A stretch of 64,000 nt of DNA from Nelumbo lutea (lineage: Eukaryota; Streptophyta; Magnoliopsida; Proteales; Nelumbonaceae): positions 1,982,728 through 2,046,727 of the forward strand of contig JAKGHH010000008.1 in NCBI GenBank assembly GCA_022828595.1, written 5' to 3'. The stretch's first letter is position 1. Every line of letters begins with the position of its first letter. Made by a program: the position numbers and the translations under genes. The notes under the pieces were generated by a model that worked only from the letters and a program-made list of their open reading frames with translations, was not told the DNA's origin and did no database searches. Of the stretch, positions 1 through 12,700 are shown in pieces.

Positions 1-627
1 GACGGATTGAATTATTGGTGGGTTGTGAGATGAGTGAACATCAAATAGGCAATAAAATAGGAAAGAGAAAAAAACCCGTTGCATTTTTATCAAATAAAAA
101 TTAGTTAATAGGGTAGAATAGTTGGTTAAGAGAATATTGGAACAGTGAAGGGGAGTTTCAGAAAATAACCCTTGTAATAAAAAGATAAGTGGATTTATCA
201 GATCATGTGATGACTCTTTTTCTACTCTTCATCCTTTCTTATTTTCTTGCTCCTTTGCTGATACAATAGAAATTATTTGATTCTCTTCAAAGAAATGAGG
301 TTATGAGGCTTAAGCCTTGTGCATCTAGAGGGCCCATTGCCTCACCTCATGCTGGTTCTAAAATGCAGGCTGGACAACAGCAGTGTCCAAACACTTTAGG
401 TTGGGTTTGGTTAGTCCTAAACCAACCCAACCCAGTTCATGTTTACACCTCTAGCAGATAGATAAAGGGACATTCAGCATGCTCGGATGTTCTATACCAC
501 CCAAGCTTCCATATTTACATGCCCTGTCAACAAGGATCACTTCACTACATGTGTTACGCAGAAAATTGATCCTGCAGTCAACTTTAACAAGAACAGCAAA
601 AACAAATATATCTACTCTACATCATAC
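1..627 (-). other. DCL3 intron 9 sequence (to the window edge)
   Basis: No coding exon is seen on the minus strand. Bases 380-455 look like the end of an old hAT-type MITE (AACCCAACCC, then ACACCTCTAG), with no partner end found. Confidence 0.5.
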
Positions 628-763
628 CATCTGGCAAAGTTTCTCCAATTATATGTAACACTTCTTCAAGAAAACTCATGCACTGCATGGAACTAGCTCT
701 ATAAAATTCAAAGTCTTCTGTAGTGTTTAAAACACGAACATTTTCTAAACAGTCTTTAGCAGC
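628..763 (-). CDS. DCL3: DCL3 exon 9
   Basis: 136 bases: AAKDCLENV, then [19 protein letters not shown], ending in IIGETLPD plus G. It follows exon 8 in the order known for DCL3. Acceptor TTTGTAG, donor GATG|GTATGATG. No further exon is seen between 627 and 1, so the next lies off the window. Confidence 0.88.
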
Positions 764-3700
764 CTACAAAACAAGTAATACACATAGGATGATAAAAATC
801 AGAACTAAAAAGGAAGACCAGGAAAGGAAAAGAATAACTAATCTATTTGGAATCAGTCGGTAAAACCAAACTAAGTTCTTAAGGAAAATATCAATCAACT
901 AAAACACAATCCAAGGCAAAAGGATGAGCATAACCTACCTTAAAATGGAAACAAAAAAAACAACGATCAAAGTAACATAGGTGAATTTTAATTTCATTTT
1001 TTGCTGCACCCTCATTTTTCGTAGCAAGGAGAAATTTATTAACAAGAAAAAGAGGGAAATGGTATAGTAAAGAGAAGACCATCCAACTATTCTGTGGCAC
1101 TAGGACCACACAGAAAAACTAGCATAGCTCATATTATAGATCTCCCAACTAGTGACTGTATAACCACCCCCCCCCCAAAAAAAAAAGAAAAAAGAAAAAA
1201 AAATCTATGAACAGTAGCACCCAAATCATCCTCCACCATCTAAACGATGAGGATAGGACTAAGGCACTGCAATTAACACAAGGGTTTAATCCCTAAGCAA
1301 ACTTCTGATGGGGGAAGAGTTTAATCTGGGGCTGGCCCAACTGAAGTTTTTCAGAGGTTGAGCTTGTTTGGCCTGGACCTGAAAAGATCATGTTTGACTC
1401 TGACCTAGCTCAGTTTGGCTTGGTTTGAGGCTTCAAGTAGTTCAATCTCAGCCCAAACATTATTTTATATGTAGAAAAGTTCTAGCCATACAAGTTAACA
1501 GTCAATATGAGCACTGCCATCACTGCCTATCAAGAACAATTTGTGATGAAACATACATAATTTAACCATGTATGTATGCATATGTTTGTAATGTAATTAT
1601 ATTGGCTTCTGTCTGTCCATCTGTATGTATGTATTTACAGTATGCTATTATATTCGGTACAAGACTATGCATGCACAAACACTACATATACACTATATAT
1701 AAGTATATGCACCATGATCATTCTGTGGAAATTTTCCCCAATGTGGATTTCTTAAAGTTTGATGGGACAGCAAAAGATAAAGAGATGGAGGATACAGAGG
1801 AGGTTCAAGTTGCAAATTGATAAATCTTTGTCATTAGAGCAGGTCGTGCAGTGAGAGGTACAAGTGGAAAAATCACTTGGAATGATTCTCTTTTTACGTC
1901 AAAGAGACATTAGAGGGGGAAAAAAGGTGATTCTAGTATAAAAGGGGGAGACAGAATTCTGTGGCCGGTTGCATGGATCAGAGATTAACAGTGAAGTGCA
2001 GGATCTTTTATGCAGGGGTCATTGGAGAACCAAGTGTAGTCACAGGTAGAGAGCAAAAGTTGATATATGATTAAAATTAAAAAAAATAATCAAATTTATT
2101 AGAATTAGAGGATGGGAGAAAGATATGGCTTAATTTTTAGTCCAGCTGTGCATTTTATGGGTATCTCAGTTCTTTTTAGTAGGTTAGATAGAGCTAGTAA
2201 TGGTTCACTGTTGACTTTTTTTTTCTCACAGTGGTTGTGAGGTAGATGGATTCAGGATGGTATACAATTAAAGCCAGAAAAGGCAATGCAGGAAGAAAGT
2301 ACGGAAATTCACAAAAAAGGGATTAATTCAGGAACAAATGAGTCCATGTGCTCTACCCACATTGTTGATGCCAAAGGACTGATCATGGAGAATGTGTGTA
2401 GAAAGTCGCATCATTCACAAGATTGCTATTTTACTATCAAGTATCATTTCCAAATACCCCAATTAGATGACATGGTGTGCTTGCTTGATGATACATGGTG
2501 CTAAGGTGTTTTCCAGGATCGACTTGAAAAGTGGCTGTCATCAAATCAGAATTCAAGAAAGTGATGAGTGGAAAACAGGCTTCAAGATGCAGAATGGTCT
2601 CAATGAGTGGTTAGCGATGCCATTCGGTTTATCAAATGTTCCTAGCACCTTCTTGCATTCAATGAATCAAGTCCTGAAACCATTCATTGGGAGATTCTAG
2701 TTGTTTATTTTGATGATATTCTTGTATACAGACTTTGTAAATGGGCCCATATAAAGCATCTAAGAAAAGTGCTAGGGAGTTTACACCAAGAGCAACTGTA
2801 TGCAAACCTGAAAATGTGTCATTTTCTAAAATACTGACTGCTATTTTGAGGATATTTTGCAAGTTCAGCTGTAATATGGGTTGACAATAGTATGCATGGC
2901 TTTACTATTGGCTATGCCAAGTTTTGAGAAACTACTAATGTTACGAATTTGGTGTCATTAATCATTATAAGAATAGTTCTCATCAAGGAAGGTACATCTC
3001 TTATATAGTAAAAACCTTAATGAAAGACAGAAGTATTATTTGATCCAAAATGCTTTTGTTCTTAGATCACAAGGATTTGAAACATATAAACACTAGCAAC
3101 CAGCTTAGTGGGAAACTTGGTCAACGGTAGGTTTTAAACAAGAATATAATTTTGTGTTGAAATACAAGTCGATAACTAATAAGAAGGTAATAGATGCACC
3201 TATTAGAACATCAACAGTGCTACCATGACAACTGAGGTGATAGGATTTGAACTTCTTGAAGGTATACGGTACAAACTTTAACTCTGCTGAAATTTGGAAG
3301 ATCCTTGACCTCAGTCAACACATGACAGAAAGTTTTGGAGAGTGAGCTTTACCTTGGCTTCTCCTGGCCAAGTACAGATGTATCTTTTGTCTGATTTTTA
3401 AGATAGACCTGATAGAGGGTATTGGTTGTCCCCCTATCACTCTTTGCACTGTCTAGGGGTTTTTATGGTAATGTCATTTCATACTCATAGTCAGTACAAT
3501 ACCTTTTCTGTTATTGATCAAAATAATTATGCCAAGCTTATAGACCACTTAGAGACGCAACCATTAACAATAATATTAAATCAACAATTCAGCATGAATT
3601 GTATTAATAATCATATTTGCCTTACAATTCAACTAAGCATTTCTTAATTATTTTGAAACATTGTGTTAATAATAAATACATGCTATTCCAAGCATAGTAG

Positions 3701-6700
3701 ACATATTACCAGCAAAAGGATCATGGATTGAAAAAGAGAGCCAAAAAAAAAGTAACAAAGGTACTCTGACTCTCTTGACTACCATCACTTGGTAAATTTT
3801 CCATTATAACCCAAAAAAATAGAACTGAAACATTTTTTGGGATCAGCGATTAATCAGATTTTACTGAGAAAAGAATGACAAAATACAAAAAAGACACAAC
3901 AAGATCAGGTCAAGCTTCCCCAAATAACCAAAATAGAAAGCAGCCTCTTATTACTTTCCCCCAAGGAAAATGCAATACCTCATATGCACATATTAGGCCG
4001 AGATCATCTAGGCAGCAAACAATCTTTGTATGATACTTAGACAATCGCTTCTTCAAAGCATTGAATGCATCATCAGTATCTTTGAACTGCGTTGGCAATG
4101 ATGCTTGAATACTAACCAACAATGCATCAAACTGTTCAGATAAAAGAGTTATATCAGTTTTTTTCTCATTGAATATCAACACTGGATCTACACCAAAACC
4201 TATAGCAAAATGAACAAAATGAGTCTCAAAAGCCTATATTTTTATCTTTTTATAAGCACTAAATAATTAAATTACAAGAGAACCAAGGATTACAAGAATA
4301 ACCTTAGACCATGAAGACTTCAACTTAGTTTTTAAATCTTCATGGGAAAATTGTGTGGAATTATAGTATCTATTTATTTCTTTTGCAGAGGGAACAAATA
4401 CTTCCACTTCAGTTTTGTCCTCGACTATATAGATCTGCAGTTGCATACACAACAGAAACTTGTAATCCAACAGAGAAATTCCATATCAACATGCAATATG
4501 TAACCCAGAAATTAATTCCAAAATTTGCAACTGAGGGTCTATAAGTGACCTGGGAATCCAAGACGCATTCAAGTTCTGATATTTGATCCTCACAATCCAT
4601 GACTGATGAAACACCTGATATATAGAGCCCTGTTAATGTATGATTTGTAGAGGCCGATATCTATAGGTTATGTAGACCAGGAACAGAAAATCAATGACAT
4701 CAAATGAGTATAATTAATACGTAAACCTGAAACCAGTTAGATTTTTATTAGAAATTGATCAGAAAAGAAAAAGGTTTATCCATAAAAGTTTCCTGATCCA
4801 ACAGGCACTGAAACAGATATCTCTAGGTTATGTGGACCAGAAATAGCATCAATGGCATCTAATGAGTATAATTAATATGCAGAACCTGCAATCAGTTAGA
4901 TTTTTGTTACAAATTGATTAGAAAAAAAAAAAGGTGGCTCATGTGTTGTTGGGACATACAAGATCATTTATGAGAGTTAGAGGGTTAAGAATATTTCTAG
5001 ATGCAGATCAGAACAACGATAGTATTGAAGTTTAGTTAGGAAATAAGAAAAAAAAAATAAGAGAGGAGATCAGATCAAGAGGAATATGAATATGTAAGAG
5101 AATAGGAAGAAAGAGAGGAGAATTGAATGTTCTCTAATTGTGTTTTATTTACTTGATCATAATAATGGTACATTTACAAGGATACCCGTGAAAGGGCGGC
5201 TGTACTAATAATGCTACTTTAAGTAATAACTAAGGTCCATTAACAATAAGAAACATCTATACTATTGTTCAGACCCTTCTCTGGACTTCTCTAGATTGTT
5301 GTAGTACTGGTTTGCCCTTTCCTCCTCTTGGGCAGAAGTAGATTGCTGTTCAGACTAGTATTTGCACTATTGCCAAACCCTTTTTTTGTTGTTTTATGCT
5401 GTAATGGCTTCAGACAGAGGGGATATTATTCCTGTGAGGCTGAATGGACAAAATTATGGGATGTGGAAATTCCACTTTGATTTTTATGTTGAAGGGAAAG
5501 GTTTGGAAGGACACCTGAATGGGACTGTCACTAAACCAACTAAGACCGAGGTCAAAGCCTTACAACAATGGAAACTAGATAACGGCAAGATTGTTTCCTG
5601 GATTCTTAGTTCTATTGATTCTCATATTGTTGTACTTATGAGGAGAATGAAAACCTATGAAATGTATTCATATCTGGAGAAAGTTTATCAACAGTCCAAT
5701 ATGTCTAGACAGTATCAAATAGAACCAGAGATATTAGCCTACAATCAAGGAGATAGAAGGATACAATAATACTATTCAGGTTTTCTTGATTTGTGGGCTG
5801 AATATGAACTTGCCCATATTGATCCCTCGGACTGGGTAGAATGTGTGAAATATCTCCATAAACATTTTGAGAAAAGGAATGCAACTCTATGAGGCTTAGA
5901 CCTAAATATGAGATAATCAGGTCCAATATTCTAAGTAGGGGAACGCTTCCAGATCTGGATTCTGTTTTGGGGGAGTTACCAAGGGAAGAGACTAGGCTTC
6001 TCACTGCAGCTGGATTTGATGGAAAGATGACTAAAATTGGGGCTGAAACAGCTTTTGTTGTTCATGAAGGTAAGAAGTCAACCTCCAAGGACTTCTCCAA
6101 AACCCAGTGTTATGAGTGTAAGGGTTTTGGACATATTGCCTCTCACTGTAAGAAGAATGTGTGCACCTATTGCAAGCAACATGGTCACATAATTCCAGAT
6201 TGTCCAATCCGACCAACTAAGGACAGGCAACTAACACTATGTCCACTAAGGGTGATTCTTCAGTGAAAAGTGATTCCATTGGGTCTATGGATGAAGAAAA
6301 AATTCGACAATTGGTATCCCCTGCTTTTTCTGCTATTGGCTTGTCTAGTAAGTTCTCCGGATATTGTTCTTCTCCTTCACATGCTTGGATTATAGATTCA
6401 GGTGCCACCAATCATATGACAAGAGCCTATCTCAATCAACCAAATCCGTCTACTGAAACTCACCATAAACACATTGTTACTGCCAATGGTGAAAAGTTAG
6501 ACATTATTGGTAGTAATGACTTATCCCTTAAATTGTCATCCACTAAGTCCTTCCCTCTCTCAAAAACCCTCTACTACTAATATGATTTCTATTGGTCAAC
6601 TTGTTGATGAAGGAAATATCCTCACCTTTTCTCATGATGGTTGCTTGATACAGGACCAGTACACTAGGAAGATGAAAGGGAAGGGGCATAGGTTGGGTCG

Positions 6701-9700
6701 TCTGTTTGCGCTGGATTTCGAGATGTCTCAATCAGGAGCATCCTTGGCTTATCTTAGTTTCTCTATGTCTAATTATCTATTGAATGATAGAAATAATGTT
6801 TGGGATTTATGGCATAAACAATTGGGTCATCCATATTCTCAAAAATTGAAATTTTTGTTTGATTCTGGCTTAATTAAGAATAAAATTCCTCCCGTTCATA
6901 CTTCTGATGTTTCTTGCACTACTTGTTGCTTGAGTAAAAGTCATGTTTTTTACCTTTTTTTCACACTTCTGAGCATGCCACTAAACCTTTTAAGATAATA
7001 CATAGTGATGTTTGATTTGCTTCTATTACTTCACTATTGGGATACAAATACTTTGTATTGTTTATAGATGATTGTACCAGATATACTTGGATTTATTTTC
7101 TATGGCACAAATCAAAGGTCTTTGCGACATTTAAATTATTCCATACTATGGTGCACACTCGCTTCAAGTGTAATGTGAGTATCCTTTGTCCAGATTCAAG
7201 GGGAGAATATGGAGACGGAGACTTTCAGGTCTACTTGAGGAGTTATGGAATTCAATCTCAACGCAGCTATCTAGACACTCCTCAACAGAATGGTGTAGCT
7301 GAACGGAAGAATGGACATATCCTTAGTGTTATGCGGACATTACTACAGGAATCCCACACTCCAACTTCGTTTTGGGCAGAAGCAGCCAGTAGTTGTGTAT
7401 TTAATCAATTGACAACTATCTTCCTTCTTCTGTTCTTGGCAACACTCCTCCCTTCCAAAAACTTTTTGGCCATCCCCTAGACTTCTCTAGTCTTCATGTT
7501 TTTGGTTGTCTTTGTTTTGTACATCTTCTTGTTCGTGAACATTCTAAATTAACTGCTCAGTCTGCTATGTGTGCCTTTGTGGGATATGGTCCTGACCACA
7601 TAGGAATCTTGTGTTATGACCCTGCTATTCGTCGTATTCGGATTTCACGAAATGTTGTGTTTCTTGAACATATTCCCTTCTTTGTTGGAATTGCTAGATT
7701 GTTTGCTCCTTCTATTTCTGTTTTGTAGGACTTTGATTCAGATAACACTCATACTTCCTCTACTGAGAAAGATTTCCTCGTCTTCATTCACAAGCGGCCA
7801 CATGTCCCAGATCTGCACCTACAACCCCCCTTCCACCCGGTCTAGAGCATCCTCCTCTTGCACCTCCTATAAGTGACATTTCACCCCAAGATCCTTCTGT
7901 TTCAGATGGTAGTTCTCCTATTCCGCTTCGTTGTTCTACTCATATTTCTCGACCTCCTAACCGCTATGGTTTTCCTTCAAGCCATAGCTCCTTTTCTGTT
8001 GTACTTTCTTCCACATATATTCCTAGTTCTTATCAGCAAGCCGTTAAAAGTTCTCATTGGAAAGAAGCCATGGATGTCAAAATTCAAACCCTCCATGAGA
8101 ATGATACTTGGGATCTTGTGTCTGCTCCTCCAGATGCTTCCATTGTTGGAAGTCGTTGGGTCTACTCGATCAAACTAAAATCAGATGGTTCCCTTAATCA
8201 ATATAAGGCTCAGTTAGTTGCCCAAGGATACAATCAGGAATATAGGATTGATTAAGAAGAAACATTTTCCCCAATTGCTAAGATCACCATGGATTGTGCT
8301 CTTCTAGCCTTATCTATTGTTCATCCCTGGACTATCTACCAAATAGACGTGAAGAATGCTTTTCTTCATGGTCAACTAAAGCAAATAGTCTACATGAAGC
8401 CTCCACCTAGATATTGCAAAGATTCTTCATGTGTCTGTCGCCTAAAGAAATCCCTATATGGTCTAAAGCAGGCATCTGGGGCTTGGTTTGAGCGCTTTCG
8501 AGATGTTGTTGTTGCAGTTGGGTATAGCCAGAGTTCCTCTGATTACTCTCTCTTTGGTAGGAGAAGGCCCCAGAGTATTACTATACTACTGTTGTATGTT
8601 GATGACATGCTTTTAACTGGGGATGATTATGATGGCATTTATGAGTTGAAGTCCTTACTTCATAACTCCTTTCACATGAAGGACTTGGGCCCTCTTACTT
8701 ATTTGTCAGCAAAAATGTGCCTCTGATCTCGTCAAACTAGCTGGAATTACTGATGAGAAACACGTTGATACCCCTTGGGAGCTGAGTGTCAAGTTGTCTA
8801 AATCTGAAGGCCTAGTTCTTCATGATGCTACTTTGTATCATCAACTTGTTGGATCTCTAATCTATCTCACTATGACTCAGCCTGATATTTCACATGTTGT
8901 TCAAGTCATTAGTCAGTTTGTTTCTGCCCCTCGTCAACCTCATATGACTGTTGTTTGTTGCATCATCCGTTATGTTAAAGACAACTTCCCAAGGACTGTT
9001 TTTCTCTTCCTCATCACCCATACAGTTGAGGGTTGATGTTAACGTAGATTGGGTTGGTTGTCCTGACACTCGTCGATCCACTACTGAGCGGTGCGTCTTC
9101 ATGGGTGATTCTTTCATCTCCTAGAAGTGTAAGAAACAACAAGCCGTCTCTAAGTCTTCTACTGAAGCTGAGTATAGAGCCATGTCTTCTGCCTATAGTG
9201 AGATTGTTTCGTTGAAGTCTCTCTTCATGGATCTTGGTACCTCAACTTCCTTCCTATCCTTCTATATGCCGACAATACAACTGCTATCAAGATTGCATCT
9301 AATCCTACCTTCCATGAGAGGACTAAACATATCGAGGTGGACTCTCACTTTATTAGAGACCTTTTCATTGCTGGCTCTATATCTCTTCCTCATGTAGCCT
9401 CTAACATGCAGATTGCCGACATCTTCACCAAGGCCATGACTAAGAGTCGACACCTCGTTCTTATGGGCAAACTGATGTTGATGTCTACACATCAGTTTGA
9501 GAGGGAGTGTGGAGATATATCTTGATGTATATTATTAGTATAGTTCTTGTTGTACAGTACTCTTATTATTTTATTTGTTCTTTTATCTTTTAGCCCTATA
9601 AGGGCATTCTTGTAATTGTACATATCTTTTAATATAAAAGGGGCTCTTTGGGGTGGGGGTCGACCATTCTTGACACCCCTAAATCTGCTCTCTCTTGTTC

Positions 9701-12700
9701 TTAGTTCTGCTCACATTTCCCTTGTCAGAGATAGAAGCAAAGGAGCCATCAGCAAGGGAGATCTTATCTTGCCCAAATAAAAGTTGGCAAGTAGAAAATA
9801 AATGGGACACACTAGTCATATGGTCAAAGGCACCAAAATCAATTATCCAAGGGATTCTACGATTACCTGAGATAGAAGCATGATTCACAATAACAGGAAT
9901 ACCTGAATTGGCATATAGGCCCTAGCAACATTCAACGTTTGGGAATAGACCTCTGTAACACTATCCCACACCTCTTTTGCAATCTCCATCCACAGGTAAT
10001 GATGACTAATATGAGGCTATATGGAATTCACTAACCAACCTACTATAGTATAGTTCTCATGCATCCACCTCTCATAGATAGGGTCATCCTCCATAGGTTT
10101 CTTCATGGTCCCAGTGATGTACACCCATTTCCCTCTACTGCAAAAATGAATCTTTTATAGACTGAAACCAAGCTAACAACTTGGCTCCATCCAACTTTAC
10201 TGAGGTTACTACCCCTAACAGAGTCTCCACAAACCCAGAATCAATGGAGAGTTTCACCTCACCTCTAGATCGCTCTATTAGCTAAACGAAGATAAGTGAA
10301 AATCAAAATAGGGTGTTACTAGTCAAGACTTGTTGTCTTAAGTCAAAAGTTGCTCTTTAAACAACCAAATTAGGGTTTCCATCGGACCTAGAAAAATGGG
10401 AGAAAGGGAGAAAATCTAGCCACTCCTACCAAAGGCTTTAGAAACTTTTCCAACTTGGATCGATCTCAAAGATAGTTTGAAAGTTTCTATCATATCCCCA
10501 AGCATCACTTCCAGACTCCTCTATACCCTGTAATCAAAAGGCTCTCTAGTTAGCTAGGGTTTTTGGGAAACTCTCCAAAAACCTGCCTTGGAGCCCAAAT
10601 CAGCACTTCAATCTTCTCAAAAAAAAAAAAAAACTCCTCTATCTGGGTTGAATACTTGTTAATCAATTAACCAATCAACTCTCCATAAAACTTGTGTATG
10701 GGATTAATTGTAGATCCCATCTACAATAATCTGAAATAAAGAAAAGAAAAGAAAAACAGAAGAGAAGAAGATGGGCGAGAGAAAAGTAAAGGACGAAGAA
10801 GATGGAAGAAAGGGAAGGAAGAAGAGAGAGAGAGTTCTAACCTCTCTCTAGCCCCCAATGAGCTCTTTTATTCTTTTGCTATAAAAAATAAGGACAATTA
10901 CATGAGTGCCCTTAGTAGGCATCCATCACTAAAAACAGCAATAAAAAAAAGAAAAAAGAAAAAACAGGCCCATAACTAAGGCCCACTACCTACTAACACA
11001 AGTCATAAACATAACTTAAAGAAAAATAAAGGGTGAAATACAAAAACCTTCCCTCAAGTTTCACTTTAACAAAAACCTTCCTTGAACTTTTGAAAAGTTC
11101 AACATAAACCTCCCCTCCATTACTATCCCAAATGGAAAACGTTTGATTGATGCATTAGTTTTCTTAAATGCCCATTTTACCCTTTTTGGTATACGATGTC
11201 ACATAAAATGAAATAAACTTTAAATTGAGTAACCCATTTGCCGCCCTTTTCTCCTTGAAACTCCATCAAGTTCAAACTCATGCCGCCCCTTTTTTCTCCC
11301 TAAAACTCCATCGAGTTCAAACTCATGCATCCCTCTTTTCTCCCTGCAGCTCCATTGAGTTTGAACTCATGCCGCCCTTTTTTCTACCTGAGACTTCACC
11401 AGGTTCAGACATATGCCATGGAGACGGTATGCAAACCCGTGATGGTAAAAGCAAGTAGTTCTTACCGTTGATAAATCAATTTGGTAGAGCACTCCAATTT
11501 TTTTTACCTCAACCATGTCCACTAGTTCATTGGAAATCCAACAATTAATACACACTTATAATGCTTATACAAAGAAATATGGACAACAGATCTCAGATCT
11601 CGTGTTCACTTTCAATCCAGGCACTAGAATAGTCATGAAGAAAGAACTTCACACTCACGCATACACAACAAAATGCTTTAGATCTGCCACAATTTCCTCA
11701 AACACCAAAAGAATTCTGAGTTAGATGATGAAGAGAACATGGTGGAGTACTTTGATTTCTCATATTCTACAGTTGGCAGCCCATGTAGTAAACAAACTGT
11801 AAAAATATACAAAGTGCTATAGAATCTTTCATTCTTCTTCTGATATAAGCTCTCACAGACTGTATATAAATCAAAAGAGTCAAGGGAAAACCCAACCTTT
11901 ATCAAAGCCTCATAAACATCATCAGGAACAAGAAATCCACGACCTCTTTCTAGGTCTGAAAAAGCTTGCTGAACCTTAAGAAGAAACTTGTTAAAAGGAA
12001 CAAATTCTTTAATGCTCATTGTGCCATTTTGATCAAAATCATACATTCTGATCATCTGTGGACAACAGAGAGAGGGAATTCTAGGTTTCCAACTGCTAGA
12101 GCTCTCTTGCGCAGAAAGAGGAGTGCATTGTGCACCCTTCTCCTTGGTTGTTTGACAGTCTAATTATACGTAATAACCACTCCAATTTCATTTGCATTCG
12201 CTTGAATTCAAGACATTGTTTATCTAGTAAAATAAGTGCTTGGATGCATCTCTTATTCAGAGATGGAAAGTTAATGTAACACCCATGCAGTACTTTTAGA
12301 GGCTGCTAAAACTGACAGCAAAGCAATATTTACCTTTTTTTTTCTTGCTCAGAGAGAGAGAGAGAGAGATTAAGGCATGCCAGGCCGCATCAAGGGGATA
12401 TCCATCAAGAAGCTTTGTCAAGCTAGGGGCATTTGAATTTAAATCATATGTGAAAGGCCAAAAAGAACTCTCAAAACATTCACTAACAGTTGGATCTTGT
12501 TTGTTCAACGCTTCAACAGTGTTTTGAAAGCTTAGTTCACTTTGGGTTGGACGGGCTTAGCACAGTTGTTGTCACCAGTAGTTGAAGATCAGAATTTGAA
12601 TTCGTTGGGAGCTTGAGAACTTCCTCTATTTGATTGCATCTTTTCGAGCTTGTTAGTGATGAAGAGACACCAAGTTTGCCCTTTTACTTTCTTATCCCAA

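Noticed and set aside
487..696. Plus-strand open frame of 69 codons
   Set aside because: It is partly the antisense of DCL3 exon 9, with no homology of its own.
11678..12055. EF-hand reading as an exon of DCL3
   Set aside because: DCL3 has no EF-hand; the flanking exons 5 and 6 join in frame without it, and it lies inside a TIR element with a frameshift.
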